From an uncultured Nitrosomonas sp. (GTDB taxonomy: Bacteria; Pseudomonadota; Gammaproteobacteria; Burkholderiales; Nitrosomonadaceae), in the NCBI GenBank assembly GCA_902826115.1, contig CADEDO010000003.1, positions 1-64,000 on the forward strand: 64,000 nt of DNA, given 5' to 3'. Positions 1 through 7,812 of the stretch are shown one piece after another (the first letter of the stretch is position 1; each line of letters begins with the position of its first letter). The notes beneath the pieces were generated by a model. The model ran no database searches, was not told the DNA's origin, and saw only the letters and a list, made by a program, of their open reading frames with translations. Made by a program: the position numbers and the translations under genes.

Positions 1-1628
1 GTAGCGAAGCTGGCGGAAGCCGCCATCATGATAGCAAACACAAAAGGCACGTTATTTAAATCAGCTTTCTCGGTGATCTCCAACACAATCGGCAACATCA
101 GAAGCGCGGCAGCATTATTGGTAATGACCTCGGTTAATATTGAGATGGATATATAAACCAAAATGAGCAATAACCAGGGTGTACCGCCGCTTAAGGTCAC
201 GATATTTTCAGCAAGATATTTGGCCACGCCAGTTTTCTCCAGCGCCATACCTAATGCAAATGAAGATGCGATGGTAATAATGACCGTTAAATCAAGACTT
301 CTTTCAGCTTGATTGGCTGAGCAACAACCCGTAATGATCATCAAGCCGGCGCCAATTAAAGCGCCATTTAACATGCTGATGACTTCAAAGCTGGCCGCCG
401 CAATGACACCCAAAAGAATCAACCAGGCAAGATATGCCCTTTCATGGCGCGGCGCTTCCGTATTCAGGTCATTGACCAGCAAAAAATCCTTGTTATATCG
501 TTGGCGGCTGACAAAAGCCGGTCTTGCTTCCAATAATAAGGTGTCGCCAGCTTGTAATATGATGCTTCCCAGGTTGCCTTTGATGCGTTCACCATTTCGA
601 GCCACAGCCAATACCGCTGCTCCATAGCGTGCACGAAAACGTGAATCACGTATGGCATACCCCAAGGCTGTGCAATGCGGAGAAACGACCGCCTCCACCA
701 AACACCTCTCGGTATGCTTTATGGTAAAGGTCTGTATCTGCTCTTCTTCAGTGGATGGAACAATGCCATTGATGCGCAGCAAATCCGAGATCGCATCGGT
801 ATCGCCAGCAAACACCAATCTGTCATTTCCTTGCAGTACTTCTTCTGGCGAAACCACTGTAATCGCGGTCCCGTTTCTATCAATTTCAACCAAGTACACG
901 CGTTGCAAATGCCTTAATCCGGCTTGTTCAATCGTTTTACCAACCAAGGGACCATTGGGGGCAATGGAAACTTCCAAAGTGAATTCGCGCAAATTGGAAA
1001 AAACTTGGCCTTGTGTCCGATCTGGCAGCCATTTGGGAAACAGTATCCACATTAATAAAAAGCCAGCGATAGCGACCGGTATGCCAACCGCAGCTATCGA
1101 AAATAAGGAAAAACCAGCTTCACCGGTCAACACTTGATATTGACCATTCACGATCAAATTGGTACTGGTCCCAATCAGCGTCACTGTGCCCCCCAGTATG
1201 GCCGTATAGCTGAGAGGTATCATCAATTTGGTAGGTGCAATTCCGATTTTGCGCGACCAGCTATAAATAGCCGGAATCATCGTGGCAACAACAGGCGTGT
1301 TATTCAGGAAACTACTTAAAAACGCAACCGGCCAGAACATTCGGTTAAGTGCGGCCCGTGATGTTTTAGGTCTGCCCAACAATGTATTTACCAGCAAATC
1401 AATCGCACCCGAAGCATGCATACCTGCAGCCACCACAAACATTCCTGCAACAGTGATCAAGCCCGAATTACTAAAACCGCTCAATGCATCTGCGCTGCTC
1501 AGAATGCCGGTTACGCTGAGTATCGTTAATGCCCCGAGCATTATCAAATGCGGACCGATGCGTGTAAAAATGAGTGTTACCAACACAGCAACACATAAAG
1601 TCAACGTAAACCAGCCTTGCCATTCCAT
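1..1628 (-). CDS. SLC13-family anion permease with RCK/TrkA-C domains (3' end outside window)
   Basis: The reverse strand is open from an ATG at 1628 to the window edge, about 542 codons without a stop, so the C-terminus is missing. The protein starts MEWQGWFTLTLC and has strongly hydrophobic membrane segments, including the SLC13-type stretches SFLNNTPVVATM and GTSTNLIVNGQ. A soluble middle part (roughly residues 205-370) resembles two TrkA-C/RCK_C regulatory domains, for example EVSIAPNGPLVGKTIEQAGL. After it the membrane domain resumes with TEVITNNAAALLMLPI. This is the layout of bacterial divalent-anion or sulfate permeases of the SLC13/DASS type with inserted RCK domains. The substrate cannot be read from sequence. 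A second SLC13 protein without the RCK insert lies at 58311-59705. Confidence 0.85.
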   Translation of the reverse strand, partial: MEWQGWFTLTLCVAVLVTLIFTRIGPHLIMLGALTILSVTGILSSADALSGFSNSGLITVAGMFVVAAGMHASGAIDLLVNTLLGRPKTSRAALNRMFWPVAFLSSFLNNTPVVATMIPAIYSWSRKIGIAPTKLMIPLSYTAILGGTVTLIGTSTNLIVNGQYQVLTGEAGFSLFSIAAVGIPVAIAGFLLMWILFPKWLPDRTQGQVFSNLREFTLEVSIAPNGPLVGKTIEQAGLRHLQRVYLVEIDRNGTAITVVSPEEVLQGNDRLVFAGDTDAISDLLRINGIVPSTEEEQIQTFTIKHTERCLVEAVVSPHCTALGYAIRDSRFRARYGAAVLAVARNGERIKGNLGSIILQAGDTLLLEARPAFVSRQRYNKDFLLVNDLNTEAPRHERAYLAWLILLGVIAAASFEVISMLNGALIGAGLMIITGCCSANQAERSLDLTVIITIASSFALGMALEKTGVAKYLAENIVTLSGGTPWLLLILVYISISILTEVITNNAAALLMLPIVLEITEKADLNNVPFVFAIMMAASASFA

Positions 1629-1791
1629 AGCTTTTAAATTCCAAACAAAAGTCTGAAATATACAGGAGTTATTTATAAAGCTGGAGACAAATAAATCTAT
1701 TTTATCGTGCCATATCTCCAGATATAGGTTGGCAAATAAGGTTGAAGGACGAATTTTTACAGGATGTTCTTTGATGAATGCGGTAATTTGA

Positions 1792-2415
1792 TCAATTCAC
1801 CGGTGTAACACGAATCACCCGCGGATCGTCGGCAAATTCGAGCAGCAGAAGACGCACACGTTCCTGCCAGGCATTGGCGAAAGCGGTTTGTTGGGCAACA
1901 TCGGCACAATCCTGCAAAATAGCCATCAAACGTTCGCCCTGGGCAGGGTCAGCGGGTATCAAGGAAACATCCAGTGTCACCGCCACACTGGCTTCGTTAT
2001 CAAGGCGCTTGAAAATGATCGCTTCGCCTTCACGCTGGTTTGCAAAACTCAGTAAACCTTTGCGTCGATAACGACCACGCATGCCTTGAAAACCATTGTC
2101 GGCAGCTGCGCCAGTCAGTAACGTCAGGACTTGCGCCATGACACCCGTAACCCCCTCATTTTCTGGCGCGGGCATGTGCACGGCAATATTGCCGCGTTCA
2201 GCAGGTCCATCCGGATAGAGTGCTGACAGCGCCGCGCGACCGATCAGAAATGCACCGGCGACGGTCGGACAGGAATGCCCAGCCAGCCGCACAGCATCCA
2301 CATAATGATAATCAAATCTGCCATCACGGGCGGCACCCAACATGGCAGCAAACGGATCATGGGTCGGTATGACGGGAGCTTGCTCATAAAAATCAGGAAA
2401 ATTCACGATAATCAC
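1792..2415 (-). CDS. FmdE-like domain protein
   Basis: This 207-residue soluble protein has VRLAGHSCPTVAGAFLIGRA at about residues 42-61. That resembles the GHxCP-type motif of the FmdE/FwdE (formylmethanofuran dehydrogenase subunit E-like) domain, whose His and Cys bind metal. The rest does not suggest a known enzyme, and no other methanofuran-pathway genes are near, so the FmdE label refers to the fold only. Its start overlaps the stop of the hemerythrin gene by 4 bp (ATGA), so the two are probably translated together. A role in redox or metal handling with the hemerythrin is inference. Confidence 0.55.
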   Translation of the reverse strand: MIIVNFPDFYEQAPVIPTHDPFAAMLGAARDGRFDYHYVDAVRLAGHSCPTVAGAFLIGRAALSALYPDGPAERGNIAVHMPAPENEGVTGVMAQVLTLLTGAAADNGFQGMRGRYRRKGLLSFANQREGEAIIFKRLDNEASVAVTLDVSLIPADPAQGERLMAILQDCADVAQQTAFANAWQERVRLLLLEFADDPRVIRVTPVN

Positions 2416-2867
2416 CTCTCGGGATGGTTGATTGAATGGGATGTAGCCTTAGATGCGATACATGGATGCAGCTGCAACTGAGGAAAAAACACACGCTCCT
2501 CATAGCGCACATGAGCCGCGACAAGATCGGCAAATCGGCGCAGGCGCTCAGTTGGCTCAAGCGCGCAGTGCCCGCTGGCAAGCGCGCGCAGCTCCGCATG
2601 CTCGGCTAAAATACGTGCAACGGATTCCCTGTCCAGGGTTTCCAACGCAAGCTGGATCAATTGCTCCTCCTGTTCAAAGTGCGCAGCCAATAAATTGTGC
2701 CAATGCGCCTCGATGCGCGCTATCGCCGCCAAACAAGCAACCGGGTCGTTATCATCAGCCGCTTTCCGAGCAGCGCGCGCCATCACCAACGAGGTATGAT
2801 GTTCTCTCGACAATGGAAGCAAAGCACCCGTTCTAGGCATAAAATTTTTACAAGAAAAGATAGTCAA
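2412..2867 (-). CDS. Hemerythrin HHE-domain protein
   Basis: This 151-residue protein has a four-helix hemerythrin-like pattern. The likely di-iron ligands are H23/H24 in SREHHTSL, H63 and E67 in AAHFEQEE, H90 in LAEHAEL, and H119 and E123 in AAHVRYEERVFFP. Such cytoplasmic HHE proteins bind O2 or NO, or act in iron-centre repair. It is the first gene of a two-gene unit with the FmdE-like gene, and the stop and start overlap as ATGA. The family assignment is firm. The physiological role is not visible from the sequence. Confidence 0.85.
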   Translation of the reverse strand: MTIFSCKNFMPRTGALLPLSREHHTSLVMARAARKAADDNDPVACLAAIARIEAHWHNLLAAHFEQEEQLIQLALETLDRESVARILAEHAELRALASGHCALEPTERLRRFADLVAAHVRYEERVFFPQLQLHPCIASKATSHSINHPER

Positions 2868-3413
2868 AAAAACAATCGCTTAAGCTTGATTCTAAGCGCT
2901 GTCACCTGTTCAAGATTGGATTGAATAATCTTTAGCGAGCCGTTAAGAAATGTTTTCGGATGCGCCGGATCAGGCAAAAACAGGCGAAAAAACGCATTGA
3001 TGCGTGATCAATCAACATTCTGAGCCTGTTTTTAACGTCGCAGCGGCAACGTAGATAGTTTTTTAACAACCTGCCAGACAGTAAAATATTCGATTTATTC
3101 CAGCAACCTCTCAGATCATTCTGCTGAATCCGCATAATGTTTTCAACCCCAAAATCAAAAGGGTCGGTTGATGTTTGTGCTGTTCTTCTCTGAATTACAG
3201 GCTATTTCAGCGCCACTCAGTATCCATTCAGGTAATCACTGGTTGCCACTGTTTGAGTTGGTTTGACTCAATCTTGCATTAATTCTGCCGTTCTATATTT
3301 GCACAAAAAAATAGCAATCAAAGATTCGCATTTGCCCATAGTACGTCATTTTATTTTTTGATGATCATCAAAAGCAGTGATTTAAATTTTTTATTTGATA
3401 ACACCGAATTTCA
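2868..3413. other. Non-coding region with long inverted repeat, possible decayed repeat
   Basis: This 546-bp gap separates the divergent hemerythrin and EAL genes. It holds a perfect 10-bp inverted repeat (AAAAACAGGC at 2976-2985, GCCTGTTTTT at 3024-3033). The loop contains a second palindrome, ACGCAT/ATGCGT. A 67-codon reverse-strand reading frame here has no recognisable domain. The segment around 2950-3075 looks like a dispersed-repeat or insertion-sequence remnant, but I cannot confirm this without a genome comparison. The right part, about 3290-3413, is AT-rich and probably holds the promoter of the EAL gene. Confidence 0.4.
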
Positions 3414-5084
3414 ATGCTTAAAACATCTTTAGTTCAGGAAAACGCGACAAAGTCATCGCCCATTTCTATGCAAGATATCCATAGAAATGGTGACCTGGCT
3501 GCTATCCATTCGTCTTGCGGACTTGCTTACATTGATTCGACCGGACAAGTCATATCAGCAAACCCTGCTTTTTTTGAATGTTTCCAAATACCACTGGATT
3601 CTCATGCTCGGTCATTATCAGATCTGGCAGCTTACCTCAATCCATTGATTGTTCACTCTGTTCAGAAATTGCTGACTAACCCGTCTGTCGGGATGATCGA
3701 GTTGATTTCCGACGATCAAAAGACTGTGAACTTGCACTTGGCAGAATTGAAGCAGGTTTATCGTCTAGTGGTTGTTGAAAGTTTGCCTAGTCGCAAATCA
3801 TTGACGCAGACACAGAACAATTTCTTAAAAAATCAGAATTGCCTGCTACCAATGAAAGACCGGGGCATGTTGAATGATATTTTAGCCCACTGGAAAGCAT
3901 GTGATTCTCACGCTGATTCATTGGCTATGCTGATGATTGGCTTGGATCGATTCAAGCCAATCAATGAAACACTAGGGCATGATGCCGGTGATCAATTATT
4001 AAACTTTGTCGCACAGCGAATACTGCGCGTATGTCGTTCGGATGACATGGTGGTGCATTATGAAGGCGACAAGTTTGTCGTGCTGCAAATAAACCAGGAT
4101 CAACCTGTCAGTATCACAAAAATGGCAGAACGTCTTTTGGAATTATTGAAGCGTCCTTTCCTGATTATCGGACAGCAGGCAAACATCAGTGCCAGTATCG
4201 GTTTGGCGGTCCTGCACCACGAAACCCAATCCGTGGACGATTTAACCAAACATGCAGAATTGGCATTGTATGAAGCCAAAAATAATGCGCGCGGACATTA
4301 TATTTTCTTTGAATCTTCGTTTGAAAAGAAAGCACTGGAACAGCACGATCTGGAAGTCAGCCTCCGGCGAGCGCTATTATTGCAGGAATTAACCTTGTTC
4401 TATCAGCCACAAGTAAACATGTCGGATAACAAAGTTGTTGGATTCGAAGCTCTGATTCGATGGGAGAGACCAGGCAAAGGCATGATTTCTCCCACCAGCT
4501 TCATTCCACTGGCAGAAAGCACCGGAGAGATCCATGAAATTGGCAAATGGGTGCTGCAAACAGCTTGCAGGGAAGCGATGAGCTGGCCGGAGCACATCAC
4601 GATAGCCGTCAATGTCTCTCCTGTGCAATTTGAAAACAACCAACTGGTGTCGACTGTCAAAGCAGCGCTGGCATCCAGTGGTCTAAACCCACAACGCCTA
4701 GAATTGGAAATCACAGAAGGACTATTGATCAAAAATATCGAAACCACGCTGGAGCAGCTTTGGGCTATACAGGCTATGGGTGTCTCGATTGCGATGGATG
4801 ACTTTGGTACTGGATTTTCTTCCCTCAGTTATCTGAATAGTTTTCCGTTTTCCAAAATCAAAATTGATCAATCATTTGTTCACAGCATGCAAACTGACAA
4901 ATCCCGCGCACTAATTAGAGCCATTCTGTCATTAGGCAACGCTCTGGACATGAAAACACTGGCTGAGGGTGTTGAAACAGAGGAGCAGTCTGATTATCTG
5001 GCGCTGAATGGTTGCATGGAAGCACAAGGTTTCCTGATTAGTAAACCTGTTCCATTCTCAGAAACGCAGCAATTGATAACTTAA
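3414..5084 (+). CDS. PAS-GGDEF(degenerate)-EAL cyclic-di-GMP phosphodiesterase
   Basis: This 556-residue protein has no membrane segment. A PAS-like domain lies at about residues 30-120, a GGDEF domain at about 165-300 and an EAL domain at about 310-552. The GGDEF signature is degenerate: residues 217-221 read EGDKF, so cyclase activity is unlikely. The EAL domain keeps its catalytic set: EAL at 345-347, N400, E432/E435, the DDFGTG motif at 462-467, K483 in KIKID, and E518/E521 in LAEGVETEE. It should therefore hydrolyse c-di-GMP, with the degenerate GGDEF possibly binding GTP as a regulator. No clear Shine-Dalgarno precedes the ATG at 3414, and an internal ATG at residue 19 is possible. A BLUF gene follows 17 bp downstream. 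Confidence 0.9.
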   Translation: MLKTSLVQENATKSSPISMQDIHRNGDLAAIHSSCGLAYIDSTGQVISANPAFFECFQIPLDSHARSLSDLAAYLNPLIVHSVQKLLTNPSVGMIELISDDQKTVNLHLAELKQVYRLVVVESLPSRKSLTQTQNNFLKNQNCLLPMKDRGMLNDILAHWKACDSHADSLAMLMIGLDRFKPINETLGHDAGDQLLNFVAQRILRVCRSDDMVVHYEGDKFVVLQINQDQPVSITKMAERLLELLKRPFLIIGQQANISASIGLAVLHHETQSVDDLTKHAELALYEAKNNARGHYIFFESSFEKKALEQHDLEVSLRRALLLQELTLFYQPQVNMSDNKVVGFEALIRWERPGKGMISPTSFIPLAESTGEIHEIGKWVLQTACREAMSWPEHITIAVNVSPVQFENNQLVSTVKAALASSGLNPQRLELEITEGLLIKNIETTLEQLWAIQAMGVSIAMDDFGTGFSSLSYLNSFPFSKIKIDQSFVHSMQTDKSRALIRAILSLGNALDMKTLAEGVETEEQSDYLALNGCMEAQGFLISKPVPFSETQQLIT

Positions 5085-5101
5085 GTATTGATGAGGAAAT
5101 C

Positions 5102-5560
5102 ATGATGGCACAAGACTTATACCGTTTAATTTACCTGAGTAACAACGAGATCACTGGCGACGCTACCATAATCCAACAAGAAATCAGGCAAATATTGACG
5201 ATCTCCCGTCAACGTAATGCCGAAGTTGGTATCACCGGGGCGCTGATGTTCAATAAAAACTGCTTTGCCCAGGTACTCGAAGGTCCACATGATCAATTAC
5301 AGGAAACTTTTGAACGCATACAATGCGATCCACGCCACTCTAATGTGATTATTTTGAATTTTGAATCGATGCAAACGCGTCATTTCTCACAATGGTCGAT
5401 GGCTTATGTCAGTCAAGAAGCGGCAGACAGCGCACAATTCGCAAGAATCCAGAGAGACTCCGGATTCGATCCAAACCAGCTAACCGGAGAACGGATTTAC
5501 GACCTGCTGCACGTGCATTTACAGGCAGCAGAAAAAAACAATTCTAATCAGGTGTATTAA
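5102..5560 (+). CDS. BLUF-domain blue-light sensor (stand-alone)
   Basis: This 152-residue protein is essentially one BLUF domain (residues 5-103) with a short helical tail. The flavin-switch residues are present by alignment to AppA: Y11 (AppA Y21) in LIYLS, N39 (N45) in RQRNAEVGITGAL, Q57 (Q63) in FAQVLEGP, and W98/M100 in QWSM. BLUF domains bind FAD non-covalently and signal blue light through a hydrogen-bond change at Gln/Tyr. There is no output domain, so the protein must act on a partner. The likely one is the EAL protein encoded 17 bp upstream. GAGGAAATC before the ATG at 5102 supplies a ribosome binding site. Confidence 0.93.
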   Translation: MMAQDLYRLIYLSNNEITGDATIIQQEIRQILTISRQRNAEVGITGALMFNKNCFAQVLEGPHDQLQETFERIQCDPRHSNVIILNFESMQTRHFSQWSMAYVSQEAADSAQFARIQRDSGFDPNQLTGERIYDLLHVHLQAAEKNNSNQVY

Positions 5561-5673
5561 TCTCCGTATCAATATAGGATTATCCAGTCATCCTACCAAG
5601 CATTCAGTAACACCTTGCAGCATGACTGCAAACGATGCTTTCTCATCTTCGCACTATTTTCCGTGAGCTTGGA

Positions 5674-6477
5674 TCAAGGTTGATTGTTCGCTTTACCATA
5701 GCTCCAATACAATATAAATCCAGTAAATAGCATTCCGCCGAGCATATTACCGGCAATCACCGGCAATCCATTCCATAACCACCAATCAGCCAACGTAATA
5801 TTTGCTCCCAGCATCATACCAGCGGGAATCACAAACATATTGACGATGGCATGTTCATAACCCAAGCCAAAAAAGGTCATGATCGGCAACCACATAGCGG
5901 CAATTTTGCCCGTCGTTGTGGTCGAAGTGAATGCCATAACCGCGCCCAGCGTCACCATCCAATTACACAGCAGTGCGCTGGTAAAAGCAGCGATGGTGCC
6001 ATCCAGACCCAATCGGGCATAATCGAGCGTTTTAGCCTCGGCAATGGTGATGATTCGTTGCACAGCGGGAAGAGTTGCTGGATCAATGAATCCCATTTTA
6101 GTCGCGACAATCACATATAAAAATGCATACACGACACTGCCGATCAGGTTACCAATCAATACCCAGGTCCAATTGACGATCAAGCGACTGAATTGAGTGC
6201 GTCTATCTTTGACAGCAATGGGAATGAGGGCGAAATTGCCCGTAGCCAGCTCCAAACCGAGCAGAATAATCATGACGAAACCGACTGGAAAAACTAACGC
6301 CCCGGCCATTCCCCAGCCCGTTTGCGTCGCCGCCATAATGGCTAGCGTGGTGGCATAGCCCAGAAAAGCACCCGCCAGAAAACCACGCATCAGCAAATGC
6401 CTGACCGGCAAGCCTGCTTTCTTGGCACCCGCCAGCAACATATTTTCAACGATCTCTTCCGGTTTCACATACGCCAT
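5674..6477 (-). CDS. Formate/nitrite transporter (FNT) family channel
   Basis: This 267-residue integral membrane protein has six hydrophobic segments. FNT hallmarks are GLELATGNFALI (family form ELxTGN), ALLCNWMVTLGAVMAF (CNWxVxL) and FGLGYEHAIVNMFVIPAGM, which contains the pore-lining histidine (family form FxHxxANM). FocA/NirC channels pass formate, nitrite or related small monovalent anions together with a proton. In an ammonia oxidiser nitrite is the plausible substrate, but residues alone do not decide between focA and nirC. It is a single gene convergent with the BLUF gene. Confidence 0.9.
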   Translation of the reverse strand: MAYVKPEEIVENMLLAGAKKAGLPVRHLLMRGFLAGAFLGYATTLAIMAATQTGWGMAGALVFPVGFVMIILLGLELATGNFALIPIAVKDRRTQFSRLIVNWTWVLIGNLIGSVVYAFLYVIVATKMGFIDPATLPAVQRIITIAEAKTLDYARLGLDGTIAAFTSALLCNWMVTLGAVMAFTSTTTTGKIAAMWLPIMTFFGLGYEHAIVNMFVIPAGMMLGANITLADWWLWNGLPVIAGNMLGGMLFTGFILYWSYGKANNQP

Positions 6478-6586
6478 GTTCCCTACTCCTTATCAGCAAT
6501 TTACTCATCAATGGTTTCAAAACCAAGGCGTAGAATTCTAGCGCAGAATTAAGCGAAATTTACTTCAGGATGGAGTACCAGCACTA

Positions 6587-7804
6587 TTATTGGGAATTGG
6601 CTTCGGGCAAAAAGATTTGCAGCAAGTCATTGAGAAAGCGACGGCCCAGCACAGTAGGATTGATGTGCAGATTATTGCGCACGATCAGTAAGCGTTGCTC
6701 AGCTTCGTCCAAGGGTTTCTTGATGGCACTGATAGGCAAGCCGGTGCGTTCCTGAAACAGGGATGTTTCAAATCCGCCCGTCAGTCTTAGCGCGTTCATC
6801 ATGAACTCAAAGCCGCGATCCTCAGGTATCAGGACGTGTTGCGCTTGAATCAAGGACTCTGCTGCTTTGGCCTTGGCTAAATATTCCTTAGGTTGCTTAT
6901 ACCGCATCTGGCGCACAATCCTATCGGCAAAACTGATTTTGCTATGCGCACCCGCACCGATGCCGACATAATCGCCAAACAGCCAATAATTCATGTTATG
7001 GCGCGACTCCTTCCCTGCTTGCGCAAAGGCTGAAGTCTCATAATTGCGGTACTGATGACCAGAGGTAATTTGTTCAATCATTTCCTGCATCGCCGCCGAT
7101 TGCTCATCATCCGGAAGGTTGGGTGGATAGCGATAAAACAGCGTATTCGGCTCCAGCGTCAAATGATAAGCTGACAGATGCGTAACGCCCAATGAACAGG
7201 CGGTTGCAATATCAGCCTGTGCTTCTTGCAGCGTTTGTTCAGGTAACGCATACATCAGATCGAGATTGATATTGTCAAAATTCTTTTGGGCGATTTCCAC
7301 CGCACGATAAGCCTCATGATCATCATGCACGCGCCCTAATGCTTTCAGATGGCGCGCATTAAAACTCTGTATGCCGATGGATAAGCGGTTGATACCGGCA
7401 GCACGGAAATCAGCAAACTTTTGTGCTTCAAACGTTCCAGGATTGGCTTCCAGCGTCACTTCGGCAAAGTGTTCCAAAGGCAGCAACGTTCTCACTGCTG
7501 TCAAAATGGTATCAATGCTTTTAGCGCTGAACAAACTGGGAGTGCCGCCGCCAAAAAATACGCTGCTGAGCCGCCGCCCCCAAACATCCTGCAAAGCACC
7601 CTCAAGATCACGAATCAATGCGGCCACATATTCTTCTTCCGGTGCCTGGCCTCCCTCTGCACGAATTTCATGCGAATTGAAATCGCAATAAGGGCACTTT
7701 TTCAAGCACCAGGGAATATGAATATAAAGACTCAGCGGAGGTAGCGCTTTGAGCCGGGGAGATTGCAAATCCTGCAGGAATGACGATGAACTCATAGCAG
7801 TCAC
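6587..7804 (-). CDS. hemW: Radical SAM heme chaperone HemW
   Basis: This 405-residue protein has the CxxxCxxC radical-SAM cluster in YIHIPWCLKKCPYC (C33, C37, C40) and the glycine-rich SAM site FFGGGTPS. It lacks the additional N-terminal features of true HemN coproporphyrinogen oxidase and matches the shorter HemW chaperone, which delivers heme to respiratory proteins. The frame starts with GTG at 7804. An ATG at 7795 is the alternative, and neither has a strong ribosome binding site. It lies 8 bp downstream of the ABC permease gene and is probably co-transcribed with it. Confidence 0.9.
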   Translation of the reverse strand: MTAMSSSSFLQDLQSPRLKALPPLSLYIHIPWCLKKCPYCDFNSHEIRAEGGQAPEEEYVAALIRDLEGALQDVWGRRLSSVFFGGGTPSLFSAKSIDTILTAVRTLLPLEHFAEVTLEANPGTFEAQKFADFRAAGINRLSIGIQSFNARHLKALGRVHDDHEAYRAVEIAQKNFDNINLDLMYALPEQTLQEAQADIATACSLGVTHLSAYHLTLEPNTLFYRYPPNLPDDEQSAAMQEMIEQITSGHQYRNYETSAFAQAGKESRHNMNYWLFGDYVGIGAGAHSKISFADRIVRQMRYKQPKEYLAKAKAAESLIQAQHVLIPEDRGFEFMMNALRLTGGFETSLFQERTGLPISAIKKPLDEAEQRLLIVRNNLHINPTVLGRRFLNDLLQIFLPEANSQ

Positions 7805-7812
7805 GAGACAGT

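Noticed and set aside
2932-3135. 67-codon reverse frame between hemerythrin and EAL genes
   Set aside because: No domain and low-complexity Cys/Arg-rich translation; better treated as part of a possible repeat remnant.
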